Shown: positions 24,813 through 33,100 of the stretch, in pieces
Layout: every line of letters starts with the position of its first letter
Numbering within the stretch: position 1 is the stretch's first letter
Assembly: GCA_027493525.1 (NCBI GenBank)
Contig: JAOSKN010000002.1
Location: 538,288 to 602,287, forward strand
Length of the DNA: 64,000 nt
Reading direction: 5' to 3'
Origin: Planctomycetota bacterium
Lineage (GTDB): Bacteria; Planctomycetota; SZUA-567; H5-PLA8
Notes under the pieces: generated by a model
What the model saw: the letters and a program-made list of their open reading frames with translations, nothing else
Databases searched by the model: none
Told to the model about the DNA's origin: nothing
Translations under genes and position numbers: made by a program

Positions 24813-25736
24813 TCACTCCTCGATCCGCTTGACCTTGTACGGGTGATCCCGTTTCCAGAGCACCTCGACGCGTTCGATCTTCGCGCCGACCTGCATCCGG
24901 TCCACGAATTCCTGGCCTTTGTAGACCACGCCGAAGACGGTGTGCTTGCCGTCGAGCCAGGGGCAATCGACCTGGGTCACGAAGAACTGGCTGCCGTTGG
25001 TATCGGGGCCGGCGTTGGCCATGGCGAGGACCCCGCGGCGCATCGGCGTGCTGGCCAGCCCGTCGGTGTAACGGTAGCCCTGCTTCTCGTAGAGTTCCTT
25101 GACCGAGAGGCTGGCGGCGGGCTCCTTGGGCGCCTTCTGCTTCAGCTTCTGAGCCAGTTCTTTCACCGTCAGCTTGTCCAGGCCCAGGCTCTTGGCGTCG
25201 ATCTCGTCGGCGAAGCGGTAGCCGGGGCCGCCCCGCCCGGTGCCGGTGGGATCGCCGCCCTGGACCATGAACTGCTCGATGACGCGGTGAAAGGCGAGGC
25301 CGCAATAGAAGTCCCGTTCGGCGAGCATGATGAAGTTCGCCACGGCGTTGGGGGCGCCGTCTTCCAGCAGCACCGCCTCGAAGGCGCCATCCTGGAGTGC
25401 GATCCGGACGACGGGCAGATTGGTCTGCAGGGCCTGGCGCTCGAGCAGCCGCGCGGCGGCCTGCGGCGCCTCGCCCTCGCCCTTGGCGAAGGCCTCCACG
25501 ACGGGCCGCGCGGCAGGGCCGTAGGCGAGCACGTCCACGGTGGCCTGGAGGCGGTCGCCGAGCGACGGCGCGGCGAGTTTGGCGAGCGTTTCCTTCAGGT
25601 CGGCCTCGTCGCCCGCGCTGAGCTTCAGGGCGTCGAGCGCGGAGGGCTCGCCGGCCCGCGGGCTCGCGGGGAAGAGCGCGGCCAAGACCAGGGAGGCCAG
25701 GAGCGAGGCGCGGAAGCTGGCGCGGCGGCGGTTCAC
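24813..25736 (-). CDS. Peptidyl-prolyl cis-trans isomerase, exported cyclophilin
   Basis: 307 residues starting at a GTG whose bases overlap the lpxA stop (GTGA). A signal peptide ends near ASPRAG. After a helical region of about 80 residues the cyclophilin core runs [52 protein letters not shown] and [11 protein letters not shown]. Between the second and third blocks there is a roughly 50-residue Lys-rich helical insertion ([17 protein letters not shown]) absent from ordinary single-domain cyclophilins. Its coupling to lpxA suggests an outer-membrane or periplasmic folding role. Confidence 0.9.
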   Translation of the reverse strand: MNRRRASFRASLLASLVLAALFPASPRAGEPSALDALKLSAGDEADLKETLAKLAAPSLGDRLQATVDVLAYGPAARPVVEAFAKGEGEAPQAAARLLERQALQTNLPVVRIALQDGAFEAVLLEDGAPNAVANFIMLAERDFYCGLAFHRVIEQFMVQGGDPTGTGRGGPGYRFADEIDAKSLGLDKLTVKELAQKLKQKAPKEPAASLSVKELYEKQGYRYTDGLASTPMRRGVLAMANAGPDTNGSQFFVTQVDCPWLDGKHTVFGVVYKGQEFVDRMQVGAKIERVEVLWKRDHPYKVKRIEE

Positions 25737-26610
25737 GATGGTTCGTCCCCTGCCTCGTCCTCGACCCGGAAGTTCAGGGCGCCGTCGCGCTCCTCGGGCG
25801 GGACCACGGTGCGTTCGGCTTCCAGCGCGCGTCCGTGCCGGCCGGCGTCGGTGCGCCGCGCGAAGCGGACGAACTCGGCCACGACCGCGTGCCGTTCGAA
25901 CTCCTCGGCGGCGATTCGAGCGTAGGCCTCGGCGCGGTTGCCTTTCTCGCGGATCAGGAACCGGAAGGCGCTCTTGAGGGCCGCGACGGCTTCGGGAGGG
26001 ACGCCGCGGCGTTTGAGTCCTTCGAGGTTCAGGCCGCGGATGCGCGCGGGGTGGCCTTCGGCGAGCGTGTAGGGGGGACGTCCACCGAGAGCCGCGCGCT
26101 GCCGGCGACGAAGCTGCAGCGCCCGATGGTCACGAAATGGTGGATCGCGCAGAGCCCGCTGATCCGCGCGCCGTCCTCGACGTGGACGTGCCCGGCGAGC
26201 TGCGAGGCGTTGGCCACGATGATGTGGTCGCCCAGGCGGCAGTCGTGGGCGATGTGGGCATAGGCCATGATCATGCAGTGCGAGCCGATCGAGGTCCGCC
26301 CGCCGCCCAGCGCGGTGCCCGGATGGATCGTGGCGCACTCGCGGACGATCGTGCCTTCACCGAGTTCCAGGACGGTCGGCTCGCCCTTGTACTTCGGATC
26401 CTGGGGGATGCAGCCGACGATCGCGCCGGGGAAGACCTGGCAGCCGCCGGCGAGCGCCGCGCCGCCGGTCACCGTGGCGTGGTTGTGGATCTCGCAGCCC
26501 GCGCCCAGCCGGACGCGCGGCCCGATATAGGCGCACGGGCCGACGGTGACGCCTTCGGCCAATTCGGCCGTAGGGTCCACCACCGCCGTCGGATGAATCC
26601 GGGTCGCCAC
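25733..26610 (-). CDS. lpxA: UDP-N-acetylglucosamine acyltransferase LpxA, frame broken near C-terminus
   Basis: Residues from the GTG at 26610 show the hexapeptide left-handed beta-helix and the LpxA signatures [19 protein letters not shown]-like [12 protein letters not shown], and [20 protein letters not shown]. The catalytic His is in AYAHIAHDC. The frame breaks at a six-G run (26072-26077). With one extra base the protein continues through [20 protein letters not shown] into a normal C-terminal helical domain ending at 25733, giving about 292 residues. LpxA catalyses the first step of lipid A synthesis in the cytoplasm. Either the sequence misses a base or the homopolymer slips. Confidence 0.88.
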
Positions 26611-26618
26611 GTACTTGA

Positions 26619-26653
26619 GTTCCGAGTTCCGAGTTCCGAGTTCCGAGCGCCGA
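26619..26653 (+). repeat. Tandem heptanucleotide repeat (GTTCCGA)4 plus one variant
   Basis: Four perfect units start at 26619, 26626, 26633 and 26640, followed by GCGCCGA at 26647. The array fills most of the 65-bp gap between lpxC-fabZ and lpxA and ends 8 bp from the lpxA start, where a ribosome-binding site would be expected; none is obvious. The unit is identical to that at 15820-15861. Confidence 0.95.
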
Positions 26654-26675
26654 GGCGCAAGCGTGCTGGGTGCGC

Positions 26676-27983
26676 TTACGCTTCGGGCTTGCCTTCCTGT
26701 CCGGGCAGTTGAACCATGAATTTCATCACGGCTTCGGCGGCCAATTCGTCACCCACCAGCGCGCGGGTCTTGAAGCGCCCGAACGGCGGGCGGATGCGGT
26801 CCACTTCGCATTCCAGCCTCAACCGGTCGCCGGGGACCACCGGCCTCCGGAAGGCGACCTTGTCCATCCCCGCGAAAAAGATCAGCTTCCCCTCGGCCTT
26901 CAGCTCCTTCAGCACCATCACCGCGCCGGCCTGCGCGAGCGCTTCCAGGATCAGCACGCCGGGCATGATCGGGCGGCCGGGGAAATGCCCCGGGACCCAA
27001 GGCTCGGTGGCCGTGACGTTCTTGATGCCCACGACGCGCTTGCCCGGCTCGTACTCCTCGATGTGGTCGACGAGCAGGAACGGATGGCGGTGCGGAAGGA
27101 TCTCCTGGATCTGCCCGAGATCGAAACCCATGGCTGCGTTGTCCTCGCCGGCCTTGGCCAGCTCGCGGGCGAGCAGGCGGTTGAGGCGATGTCCGGAACG
27201 CATCCCGCTCAGGCGCCCCTGAATCGGCCGGCCCAGGACATACAGATCGCCCAGCAGATCGAGGATTTTATGCCGGACCGGCTCGTCTGGAAAGCGCAGG
27301 GTGTTCTCGAGGACCTTGCCCTGATCGAGCACGAGCGTGTTGTGCGTCGTCGCGCCCTTGCCGAACCCGGCCGCGCGCAGCGCCTCGGCCTCCTTGCGCA
27401 GGCAGAAGGTCCGCGCCGGCGCGATCTCGGTGAGGAACGTCTGCGGGTCCAGGTCCAGTTCCAGCGCGCCTTGCGCGAGTGGCTCGTCGGGGTAGTGCAA
27501 CTCGTAGCGGATGCGCAGGCCCTCGGAGCCGGGTTCGGCGGAGATCTCCGCGCCGCCTTCTTCGAGCTTCACCTTGCGCCCGATACGCAGCGGTTCGATA
27601 TGGGCGTCGGGAAGCACGATCAGGCCCGCGGCGAGCATCGCCTGGGCGAAGGGCAGCGCGCTGCCGTCCAGGCCGGGCACTTCGGGGCCGTCCAGTTCCG
27701 CGCGCGCGTCGGTGACGCCCATGCCGGCCAGCGCGGCGAGCAGGTGCTCGACGGTGTGAACCTCGGCCTCGCCGCGTTTCAACGTGGTGCGCAGGGGCGG
27801 GCCGTCCTCGAGCAGGTCGGCGCCGGTGAGTTCGGGCGCGCCGGGCAGGTCCACGCGCGCAAAGACGATCCCCGCGCCGGCCTGGGCCGGTTTCAGTTCG
27901 AGCTTGACGCCCTTGCCGGAGTGCAGGCCCACGCCTTCGAAGACGGCGGGTTGGGCCATACTTTTACGGACGGCGAAAGCCAC
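26676..27983 (-). CDS. lpxC-fabZ: Bifunctional LpxC-FabZ fusion (lipid A deacetylase / hydroxyacyl-ACP dehydratase)
   Basis: 435 residues. Residues 1-275 are LpxC, which removes the acetyl group from UDP-3-O-acyl-GlcNAc; the zinc ligands are H80 (EVHTVEH), H238 and D242 (VRHKILDLLGD), with H265 in GMRSGHRLN. Residues 288-435 are FabZ, the 3-hydroxyacyl-ACP dehydratase of fatty acid synthesis, with ILPHRHPFLLVD and the catalytic pair H333 and E347 (GHFPGRPIMPGV, ILEAL). Such fusions are known in Bacteroidota, Planctomycetota and relatives and may balance lipid A and fatty acid flux. lpxA follows on the same strand, separated by a heptad repeat. Confidence 0.96.
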   Translation of the reverse strand: MAFAVRKSMAQPAVFEGVGLHSGKGVKLELKPAQAGAGIVFARVDLPGAPELTGADLLEDGPPLRTTLKRGEAEVHTVEHLLAALAGMGVTDARAELDGPEVPGLDGSALPFAQAMLAAGLIVLPDAHIEPLRIGRKVKLEEGGAEISAEPGSEGLRIRYELHYPDEPLAQGALELDLDPQTFLTEIAPARTFCLRKEAEALRAAGFGKGATTHNTLVLDQGKVLENTLRFPDEPVRHKILDLLGDLYVLGRPIQGRLSGMRSGHRLNRLLARELAKAGEDNAAMGFDLGQIQEILPHRHPFLLVDHIEEYEPGKRVVGIKNVTATEPWVPGHFPGRPIMPGVLILEALAQAGAVMVLKELKAEGKLIFFAGMDKVAFRRPVVPGDRLRLECEVDRIRPPFGRFKTRALVGDELAAEAVMKFMVQLPGQEGKPEA

Positions 27984-28059
27984 GCCGTGGAAACCTCCAA
28001 CGCTGGCGGGAAGACGTTACCGAATCGGGGAAGTCTAGCGGAAGCAGGGCGGGCGGGAA

Positions 28060-28087
28060 ATTGCGGATTTGGGATTGCGGAATGCCG
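28060..28087 (+). repeat. Period-7 repeat (ATTGCGG type)
   Basis: Four consecutive heptads: ATTGCGG (28060), ATTTGGG (28067), ATTGCGG (28074) and AATGCCG (28081). It lies in the gap between the start of lpxC-fabZ and the end of the GH88/105-like gene. Confidence 0.75.
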
Positions 28088-28124
28088 AAGGAAGGCCTCA
28101 GTCGCAGCGCGGGCGTCGCTACGT

Positions 28125-29192
28125 TCAGGACAGCAGCGCCTTCAAGAACGCATGCCCCGCTCCGAACAGCGCCGGCGCGGCGCAGGCCAGCAGCGTCGTG
28201 CCCGGCGTGTGCGCGTCGCCCGGCGGGGCGGGGCGGTGGAGGTAGTCCTCTTCCTCGAAGAGCGGGCCGCAGCCGAAGCTGCCGTTAAGCACCGTCCCGT
28301 CGGCGCTCACGAACCCGCAGAGCGCCTTCAGCCCGCGTTCGGCGGCCGCGAGGTACGGCTCGGCCGGCAGGAAGCCCTGCGCGACGGCGCGGAAGAGCGC
28401 GTGCACGAAGAGGCCCGTCCCGGTCGTTTCCTGGTAGCTGTTGGCGCGGTGCGGAACCTGGTGCCACATCCCGCGCCGGTCCTGCCAGCGCAGCAGGTCC
28501 GAGGCGAATTCGGCGAGCATCCGCCGCATGGGCTCCGCATGCGCGCTGTCCGCCGGCAGGAAACTCAGCACGTCCACCATCCCGCGCAGGACCCAGCCCT
28601 GCCCGCGCAGCCAGCCGAGGGGCGAGACGAAGTCCGGTGTCGGCCCCCAGCCGCGCCCCTGGCTCCAGAGCCCCGTCGCCGGATCGCGCAGCGCGTTGCG
28701 CTGAAGCTCGTACTGCGCGACGGCCTCCTTATAGAAGGAGACGTCGCCCGAGAGCCGCCCCGCGAAGGCCATGCGCGAGGCGTACTGCTGGAGCATGTCC
28801 ACGAAGATGCGCCCGGTCTCGGGGCGGTAGACGAAGGCCGCGCCGCCGTCGGAACTGCGCGCGACCTCGCGGCGGCAGCGCTCGGCGTCCTCGACGAAGC
28901 CCGCGATCCAGTCGCGTTCGCCCGTGAAGAGGAACCACTGGACATGCAGCAGCGTGAACGGGTTGGCGCGCCAGGTCAGCCCCTGGCCGGGCGTCCAGCC
29001 GCGGAAGCCGGTCATGACTTTGCGCACGAAGGCCGCGCAGGACCGATCGCCGGCCGACGCGCCCCACCACAGGAGCCCTTCGAGCGCCAAGTCGTTCGTG
29101 TAGGAATGCGCGTAGTCCGACCGGCGCATGAAGCGCTCGGCGACCCGCGCGCCGGCCTCGCGCGCGTGTTCGGGGAGCGTCGCGTCGCTCAC
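28125..29192 (-). CDS. GH88/GH105-like glycoside hydrolase (unsaturated uronyl hydrolase type)
   Basis: 355 residues with no signal peptide. The alpha/alpha-barrel pattern is seen in YTNDLALEGLLWWGA, the core GWLRGQGWVLRGMVDVLSFL and RRGMWHQVPHRANSYQETTG, which correspond to the conserved W-x-RG-x-GW and QD..G.W..V...ETS-like stretches of YteR/RhiN enzymes. These remove unsaturated uronic acids from lyase-cut pectins or glycosaminoglycans. Sequence similarity is judged by eye, so the exact substrate is open. It overlaps the next oxidoreductase gene by 4 bp (ATGA), implying coupled translation. Confidence 0.75.
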   Translation of the reverse strand: MSDATLPEHAREAGARVAERFMRRSDYAHSYTNDLALEGLLWWGASAGDRSCAAFVRKVMTGFRGWTPGQGLTWRANPFTLLHVQWFLFTGERDWIAGFVEDAERCRREVARSSDGGAAFVYRPETGRIFVDMLQQYASRMAFAGRLSGDVSFYKEAVAQYELQRNALRDPATGLWSQGRGWGPTPDFVSPLGWLRGQGWVLRGMVDVLSFLPADSAHAEPMRRMLAEFASDLLRWQDRRGMWHQVPHRANSYQETTGTGLFVHALFRAVAQGFLPAEPYLAAAERGLKALCGFVSADGTVLNGSFGCGPLFEEEDYLHRPAPPGDAHTPGTTLLACAAPALFGAGHAFLKALLS

Positions 29193-30148
29193 GCCGCACC
29201 TTCCTTTTCGGGCTTCCGGGCCTTGGCAAGCTCGCGGGCGTAAGCCATGTCCTTGTCCTGGTCGTAATGATACCGGACCAGGTTCGCGCAGCGGCGCGTA
29301 CGCGCGGACTCGACGGCGCCGAGCGTCAGCGCGATTGCTTGCATCGCATCGAGGGCATTGGTGGACGGCTCGCGGCCGGACTGGCAGGCGTCAAGGAAGT
29401 CGAGCAGGTTCTCGGCCTCGGGCGGCTTGGGCGAAGCGCTGCCGACCTGCATCCAGTCTTCGCCGGCGCGCGCGATGCGGACCGAGCCATCCCCGCCGAG
29501 TCGCAGCGCGCCGCCGTCGGCATGAACGGTCAGCGCCCAGCCTCCGCGCAGGTCCGGCGTGGAGCGCGCGGAGGTCGCAAAGCTGAGGGAGTTCCCGCCG
29601 TGCCCGAGGGCCAGCCAGCCGTGCAGGCTCGCGGCGGGGCGCGCGGCCTCGGCGGCGTCGTCCGGCGCCACGCTCAGCTTGACCGGCGCCTCGCCCAGGA
29701 TCCAGCAGGCGAGGTTCAAGAGCGGCGCGAGCGAGCCGAGAAAACCGCCGGGACCGGGTCCGAGAACCGCGTCGAGGTGCGCGGACTTCGGCGCGCCCAG
29801 CGTGTGCGCGAGCAGCCGTCCGCGCGCGAGCCGGTTGGCCGGGGCGTAGCGCAGGGGCAGCCACGCGCCGAGGCGCAGATCGCGCGCATTGGCCTCGCCG
29901 ATTAGCGCGTCGAACTCCGCGTAAGCAAGCGAAAACGGCATCGCGACGAGCGCGTGCGCGCCGTGACGTAGGCAAGCGAGGGCGTCGGTCGCGCGGCGTT
30001 CGAGCGGCGTCGCGATGACGACCGCGTCGAGGCCCGCGGCGGGTTCGGCGAGCGCGACCGGCTCGACGCCGGGGAACTCTTGCGCGAGCTTCGCGAAATT
30101 CGCCTGCTCGTCGAGCGCGGCGAGCACGCCCAGTTTGAAGGCCGCCAT
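29189..30148 (-). CDS. Gfo/Idh/MocA-like oxidoreductase
   Basis: 319 residues. The nucleotide-binding start FKLGVLAALDEQANFAKLAQ lacks a clear GxGxxG, but AVVIATPLERRATDALACLR and GAHALVAMPFSLAYAEFDAL follow the family layout, with AMP in place of the usual EKP. C-terminal segments (LLDFLDACQSGREPSTNALD) are typical of the family. The unusual N-terminus and the lost lysine raise doubt about normal dehydrogenase activity. It is translationally coupled to the hydrolase gene downstream, so both probably act on the same sugar. Confidence 0.75.
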   Translation of the reverse strand: MAAFKLGVLAALDEQANFAKLAQEFPGVEPVALAEPAAGLDAVVIATPLERRATDALACLRHGAHALVAMPFSLAYAEFDALIGEANARDLRLGAWLPLRYAPANRLARGRLLAHTLGAPKSAHLDAVLGPGPGGFLGSLAPLLNLACWILGEAPVKLSVAPDDAAEAARPAASLHGWLALGHGGNSLSFATSARSTPDLRGGWALTVHADGGALRLGGDGSVRIARAGEDWMQVGSASPKPPEAENLLDFLDACQSGREPSTNALDAMQAIALTLGAVESARTRRCANLVRYHYDQDKDMAYARELAKARKPEKEGAA

Positions 30149-30269
30149 CTGGATTCTCCAGGCATTTCCAAGTTACCGTCCGGCATGCGGTTGCGCTACC
30201 GGAGTAAAGCGCGCCGATTGCTCGAAAGCCGCTCCCGGAAAGGGTCAATAGGTTGCCGGGAGGTGAAGC

Positions 30270-30494
30270 ATGACACGCGGTTGGCAGTTCGAATATTCCT
30301 TTGTGCGGCTGGGCGAGGGCTGGCTCGGCCTCCGGTCGGAGGGCCTTCGCGAGTACCGGAAGGTAATCGAGGAGCATGCCAGGGACGGCTGGCGGCTGGT
30401 CCAGGTCTTCGCGCCCGGAACCGGGGCCTACGGCGCGGCGAAGTTTGTCGAACTGATTTTCGAGCGTCCGGTGCGCGTGCCGGATGCCGCCTAG
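30270..30494 (+). CDS. DUF4177-like small protein
   Basis: 74 residues with a good ribosome-binding sequence (GGGAGGTG) just upstream of the ATG. The pattern WQFEYSFVRLGEG, then VIEEHARDGWRLVQVFAP and FVELIFERP is that of DUF4177, a small soluble family of unknown function recognised by the GWxLV core. Its end overlaps the end of the convergent HEAT-protein gene by 4 bp. Confidence 0.8.
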   Translation: MTRGWQFEYSFVRLGEGWLGLRSEGLREYRKVIEEHARDGWRLVQVFAPGTGAYGAAKFVELIFERPVRVPDAA

Positions 30495-31336
30495 CAGCCC
30501 GAGCGCACGGCCCCCCGCTTCCGCAGCGTGCGCGTGGCGTGGTTGGCGATCCAGCGCGTCGCGTCCGCCTTCGATTCCTTCAGCCAGCGCGCGGCGACTT
30601 TGCGCACCCAGTCCGGATGGTCCTTGCTGGCGTCGTTGAGCCAGTTGGCGACGCTGGTCTGGACGTAGCGGTGCGGGTCGGCGCGCAAGGGTTCCAGGAG
30701 CGCCAAGCCCGGATCGGGGTCCTTTCGCAGCTCGGCCAGGTGCGCGCACCAGACCCCGCGCGGCCGCGTGCCTTCCACCGCGCAGCGGCGCACGTTCGGG
30801 TCGCGGTCGCGAACCCACCTTTCAAGCAGCTTGAATGCGCGGGACAGGTTTTCGGCCAGGAACGGCCGCAGCGCGTCCCAGGCGGACTCCCGGACCGACA
30901 TGGCCCGGTCGGCGGCAAAGGGCTTGCCGCGCGCGAGCCGCTCCTTCAAGCCGAGCCCGGCTTCGCCCACGCGGGCGTAGCACGTCCACATGCGCACCGT
31001 ATCGCTTCCGTGCGCGGCCAGCCGCGCCGCCAGCGCGTCACGGTCGTTGCGCTCCGCCAGCCAGCCGCGCAAGGCAGCGCCCATGCCTTTGGTACGCGCG
31101 CTGATGGATTGATCGGCGAGCGCGTCGGCGGCGCGACCCAGCGTTTCGCGGGCGCCGGCGGCGCCGATCTGCCCGGCCATGGCGCGCGCGAGGATTCGGA
31201 TGTCGATGGCCAGCCATTCCACGAGGGTGACGGTCTCGTCGCGGCCTTCGTTGAGCGCGTTGAGGACCGCGGGCGGTATCTCCGCCATCCTCCGCGCGCC
31301 CTTGCGCCGCGGAACGGCCTTCGGGGTCTGCGTCAT
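30491..31336 (-). CDS. HEAT-repeat protein, DNA alkylation repair (AlkD)-like
   Basis: 281 residues from the ATG at 31336, which overlaps the stop of the upstream SEC-C gene (ATGA). Helical repeats are evident: RDPNVRRCAVEGTRPRGVW, DPHRYVQTSVANWLNDASKD, HPDWVRKVAARWLKES and WIANHATRTLRKRG. These match the DNA alkylation repair/AlkD superfamily, whose members excise alkylated bases or are uncharacterised. The signature stretch VANWLNDASKDHP followed by NHATRTLRKRG is common in bacterial AlkD-like proteins. Activity cannot be confirmed. Confidence 0.82.
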   Translation of the reverse strand: MTQTPKAVPRRKGARRMAEIPPAVLNALNEGRDETVTLVEWLAIDIRILARAMAGQIGAAGARETLGRAADALADQSISARTKGMGAALRGWLAERNDRDALAARLAAHGSDTVRMWTCYARVGEAGLGLKERLARGKPFAADRAMSVRESAWDALRPFLAENLSRAFKLLERWVRDRDPNVRRCAVEGTRPRGVWCAHLAELRKDPDPGLALLEPLRADPHRYVQTSVANWLNDASKDHPDWVRKVAARWLKESKADATRWIANHATRTLRKRGAVRSGC

Positions 31337-31845
31337 CCGCCGCGCCCGCAACACTTCTTGAACTTCTTGCCGCTGCCGCAGGGGCACGGCTCGTTGGGGC
31401 GGGTCTTGCGCCCTTCGGCGCGCAGGGTGTGGGTGGGGATGACGGGCTGGCCGTCTTTGGCGTCCTGCTCGCGCTCGGGCCGCGCCTCGATGCGCCCGGT
31501 CACGTCATTGGGGGGGCGGTAGCCTTCCGCGCGCGCGGGCTGCCGCCCCGCCTTGCGCGCGGCGGCTTTCTCGAGTTCCGCCAGCCGCAGCGCCTCGGCC
31601 GGCAGCGCGTCCTTGCCCAGGACCGTGCAGAACCAGGCCTCGAGGCCCAGCATGCCGATTTCGGACCCGCGTTTGCCTCGCGCGGCGGGGTTTGGCGCGT
31701 AGCGGCCGCAGGCCGCGCGCGTGGCCTCGTCGGCGTGGCAGCATGGCAGTCCGTCGCGCGCGGCAAATCCGAGGTGCGGGCACTGCGGCGTGCCGATCAG
31801 GGCGTCCATGGCGAAAATGTAGATGCAGGCCGTGCGTTTGTCCAT
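31333..31845 (-). CDS. SEC-C motif protein with N-terminal cysteine-rich segment
   Basis: 170 residues from the ATG at 31845; a frame upstream to 31926 is Arg/Pro-rich and likely untranslated. The N-terminal part has several cysteines and histidines (CPHLGF, LPCCHADE, CGRYAP). The C-terminus is a SEC-C zinc motif, NEPCPCGSGKKFKKCCGRG, the same module found at the end of SecA, often involved in protein-protein contacts. No named function. It is translationally coupled to the AlkD-like gene. Confidence 0.82.
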   Translation of the reverse strand: MDKRTACIYIFAMDALIGTPQCPHLGFAARDGLPCCHADEATRAACGRYAPNPAARGKRGSEIGMLGLEAWFCTVLGKDALPAEALRLAELEKAAARKAGRQPARAEGYRPPNDVTGRIEARPEREQDAKDGQPVIPTHTLRAEGRKTRPNEPCPCGSGKKFKKCCGRGG

Positions 31846-31932
31846 GCGGCGAGGTTGGGGAAGAAGGCGGAGGCCGCAACCGGCGAACGGACGGACGCGC
31901 GGCGGCCCTGGGCGCCGCGGGCTCAACCCGAT

Positions 31933-32466
31933 TCATCCGCGATACGCGTCGAAGATATCCTTCCATCGGAAGACGCGCTTTTGAAGCGCACGCGCGGTGC
32001 GGATCTGCGGTTTGCCGCGCGCTGGCGCGGTGCTGAGGTACTTCGGGTTGGGCTCGATGCCCACGCGCCAGAGGTTCAGGCGGTCGGCGTCCCAGCACAC
32101 GCCGACGGTCGGGTTCTCGGCGAGGCGCCCGTCGACGTGCCCGTCGCAGGCTTCCTGGAGCAGCTCCAGCCGCGGGGGCTCCAGGTCGAAATAAGTTCCG
32201 GCGAAGGTGCGCATGAACGCTCCGGCGCGCCGGCCGTGCTCGGGATCGTACCCGTCGTCCCAGCGCATGCTGTCATGGAAGATCGCGAAGAGCAGGACCA
32301 CCGAGGCATCGGCATCCGGCACCTCGCGCGCCAGTGCCCTGCCGGTCCAGGCCACGCATTGCCAATGGTGGATGCCGTGGATCGTGGAGTCCCGGTTGGT
32401 GCAAGACGCGAGCACCGCGTCGACCAGGGCTTGGCCATCGAAGGCGAAGCGAGGGTGGTGCGCCAT
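31933..32466 (-). CDS. HD-domain-like protein
   Basis: 177 residues from the ATG at 32466, chosen because GAGG precedes it; an upstream start at 32484 is possible. Metal-ligand-like residues appear in STIHGIHHWQCV, the central HD pair LLFAIFHDSMRWDDGYDPEHG, and later CWDADRLNLWRVG, a layout seen in HD-superfamily phosphohydrolases. The substrate, probably a nucleotide, is unknown. Confidence 0.75.
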   Translation of the reverse strand: MAHHPRFAFDGQALVDAVLASCTNRDSTIHGIHHWQCVAWTGRALAREVPDADASVVLLFAIFHDSMRWDDGYDPEHGRRAGAFMRTFAGTYFDLEPPRLELLQEACDGHVDGRLAENPTVGVCWDADRLNLWRVGIEPNPKYLSTAPARGKPQIRTARALQKRVFRWKDIFDAYRG

Positions 32467-32680
32467 GCGAACCTCGTACGCCAATCCTCACGGCTTGGCA
32501 AGCCTTTACGCGGTCACAAGTTTGGAAGCGACGAATCCCCGGCCCGTTGCCGAAAGAGTGAAGCCGCGGCGCCCGAAGGTGCAAACCGCGCTTGCCCGGG
32601 CGAGCCGCCCCGCTACGCTCCCTCACTTCCCAGCCGGCCGCCGTGCGCGGCCGGCCTTCCATGGCCAGGAGGAAACGCCC

Positions 32681-33094
32681 ATGCGCGGACTTTCGATTAT
32701 CGCCGTGATGTTGCTCTGCGGTCTTTCGTTCACGCGGTGCCAGGCCGCCGAAGGCGAGGAACTGCTCAAGCAACTCGAGCCCACCGTCGACAAGATGCTC
32801 AAGGCCTACAACGACGAGGACCACAAGACCTTCAACGCCGAGTACGCCAAGATGATGGCCGCCGTCGCCACCGAGCAGACCTTCAAGAACATCTTCATCA
32901 ACATGTACAAGAAGGATTTCGGGAACTACGCCTCAAAGGAACTGATCAAGGACCAGACGGTGCTGCAGGGCGAGATGCCGCTCCTGGTCTTCCAGTGCAA
33001 GTTCGAGAAGAACGAGAAGGTCAAGGTGAGCGTGAACTTCACGACGGAAGAAGGCGCGCTGAAGGTGATGCAGATTCGCTTCGACAAGATGTAA
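32681..33094 (+). CDS. Small exported protein of unknown function
   Basis: 137 residues with a strong ribosome-binding site (AGGAGGAAA). A signal peptide ends near CQAAEGEE; the cysteine in FTRCQAA could also be a lipid anchor. The mature part is a compact alpha+beta domain (KMLKAYNDEDHKTFNAEYAK, then VFQCKFEKNEKVKVSVNF) resembling DUF3887/NTF2-like small secreted proteins. I cannot name a family with confidence. The end lies 6 bp from the end of the convergent NYN gene. Confidence 0.75.
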   Translation: MRGLSIIAVMLLCGLSFTRCQAAEGEELLKQLEPTVDKMLKAYNDEDHKTFNAEYAKMMAAVATEQTFKNIFINMYKKDFGNYASKELIKDQTVLQGEMPLLVFQCKFEKNEKVKVSVNFTTEEGALKVMQIRFDKM

Positions 33095-33100
33095 GCGCGG

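Noticed and set aside
25733..26028. A separate gene downstream of a truncated lpxA
   Set aside because: The sequence is the normal LpxA C-terminal domain in a shifted frame; one extra base joins it.
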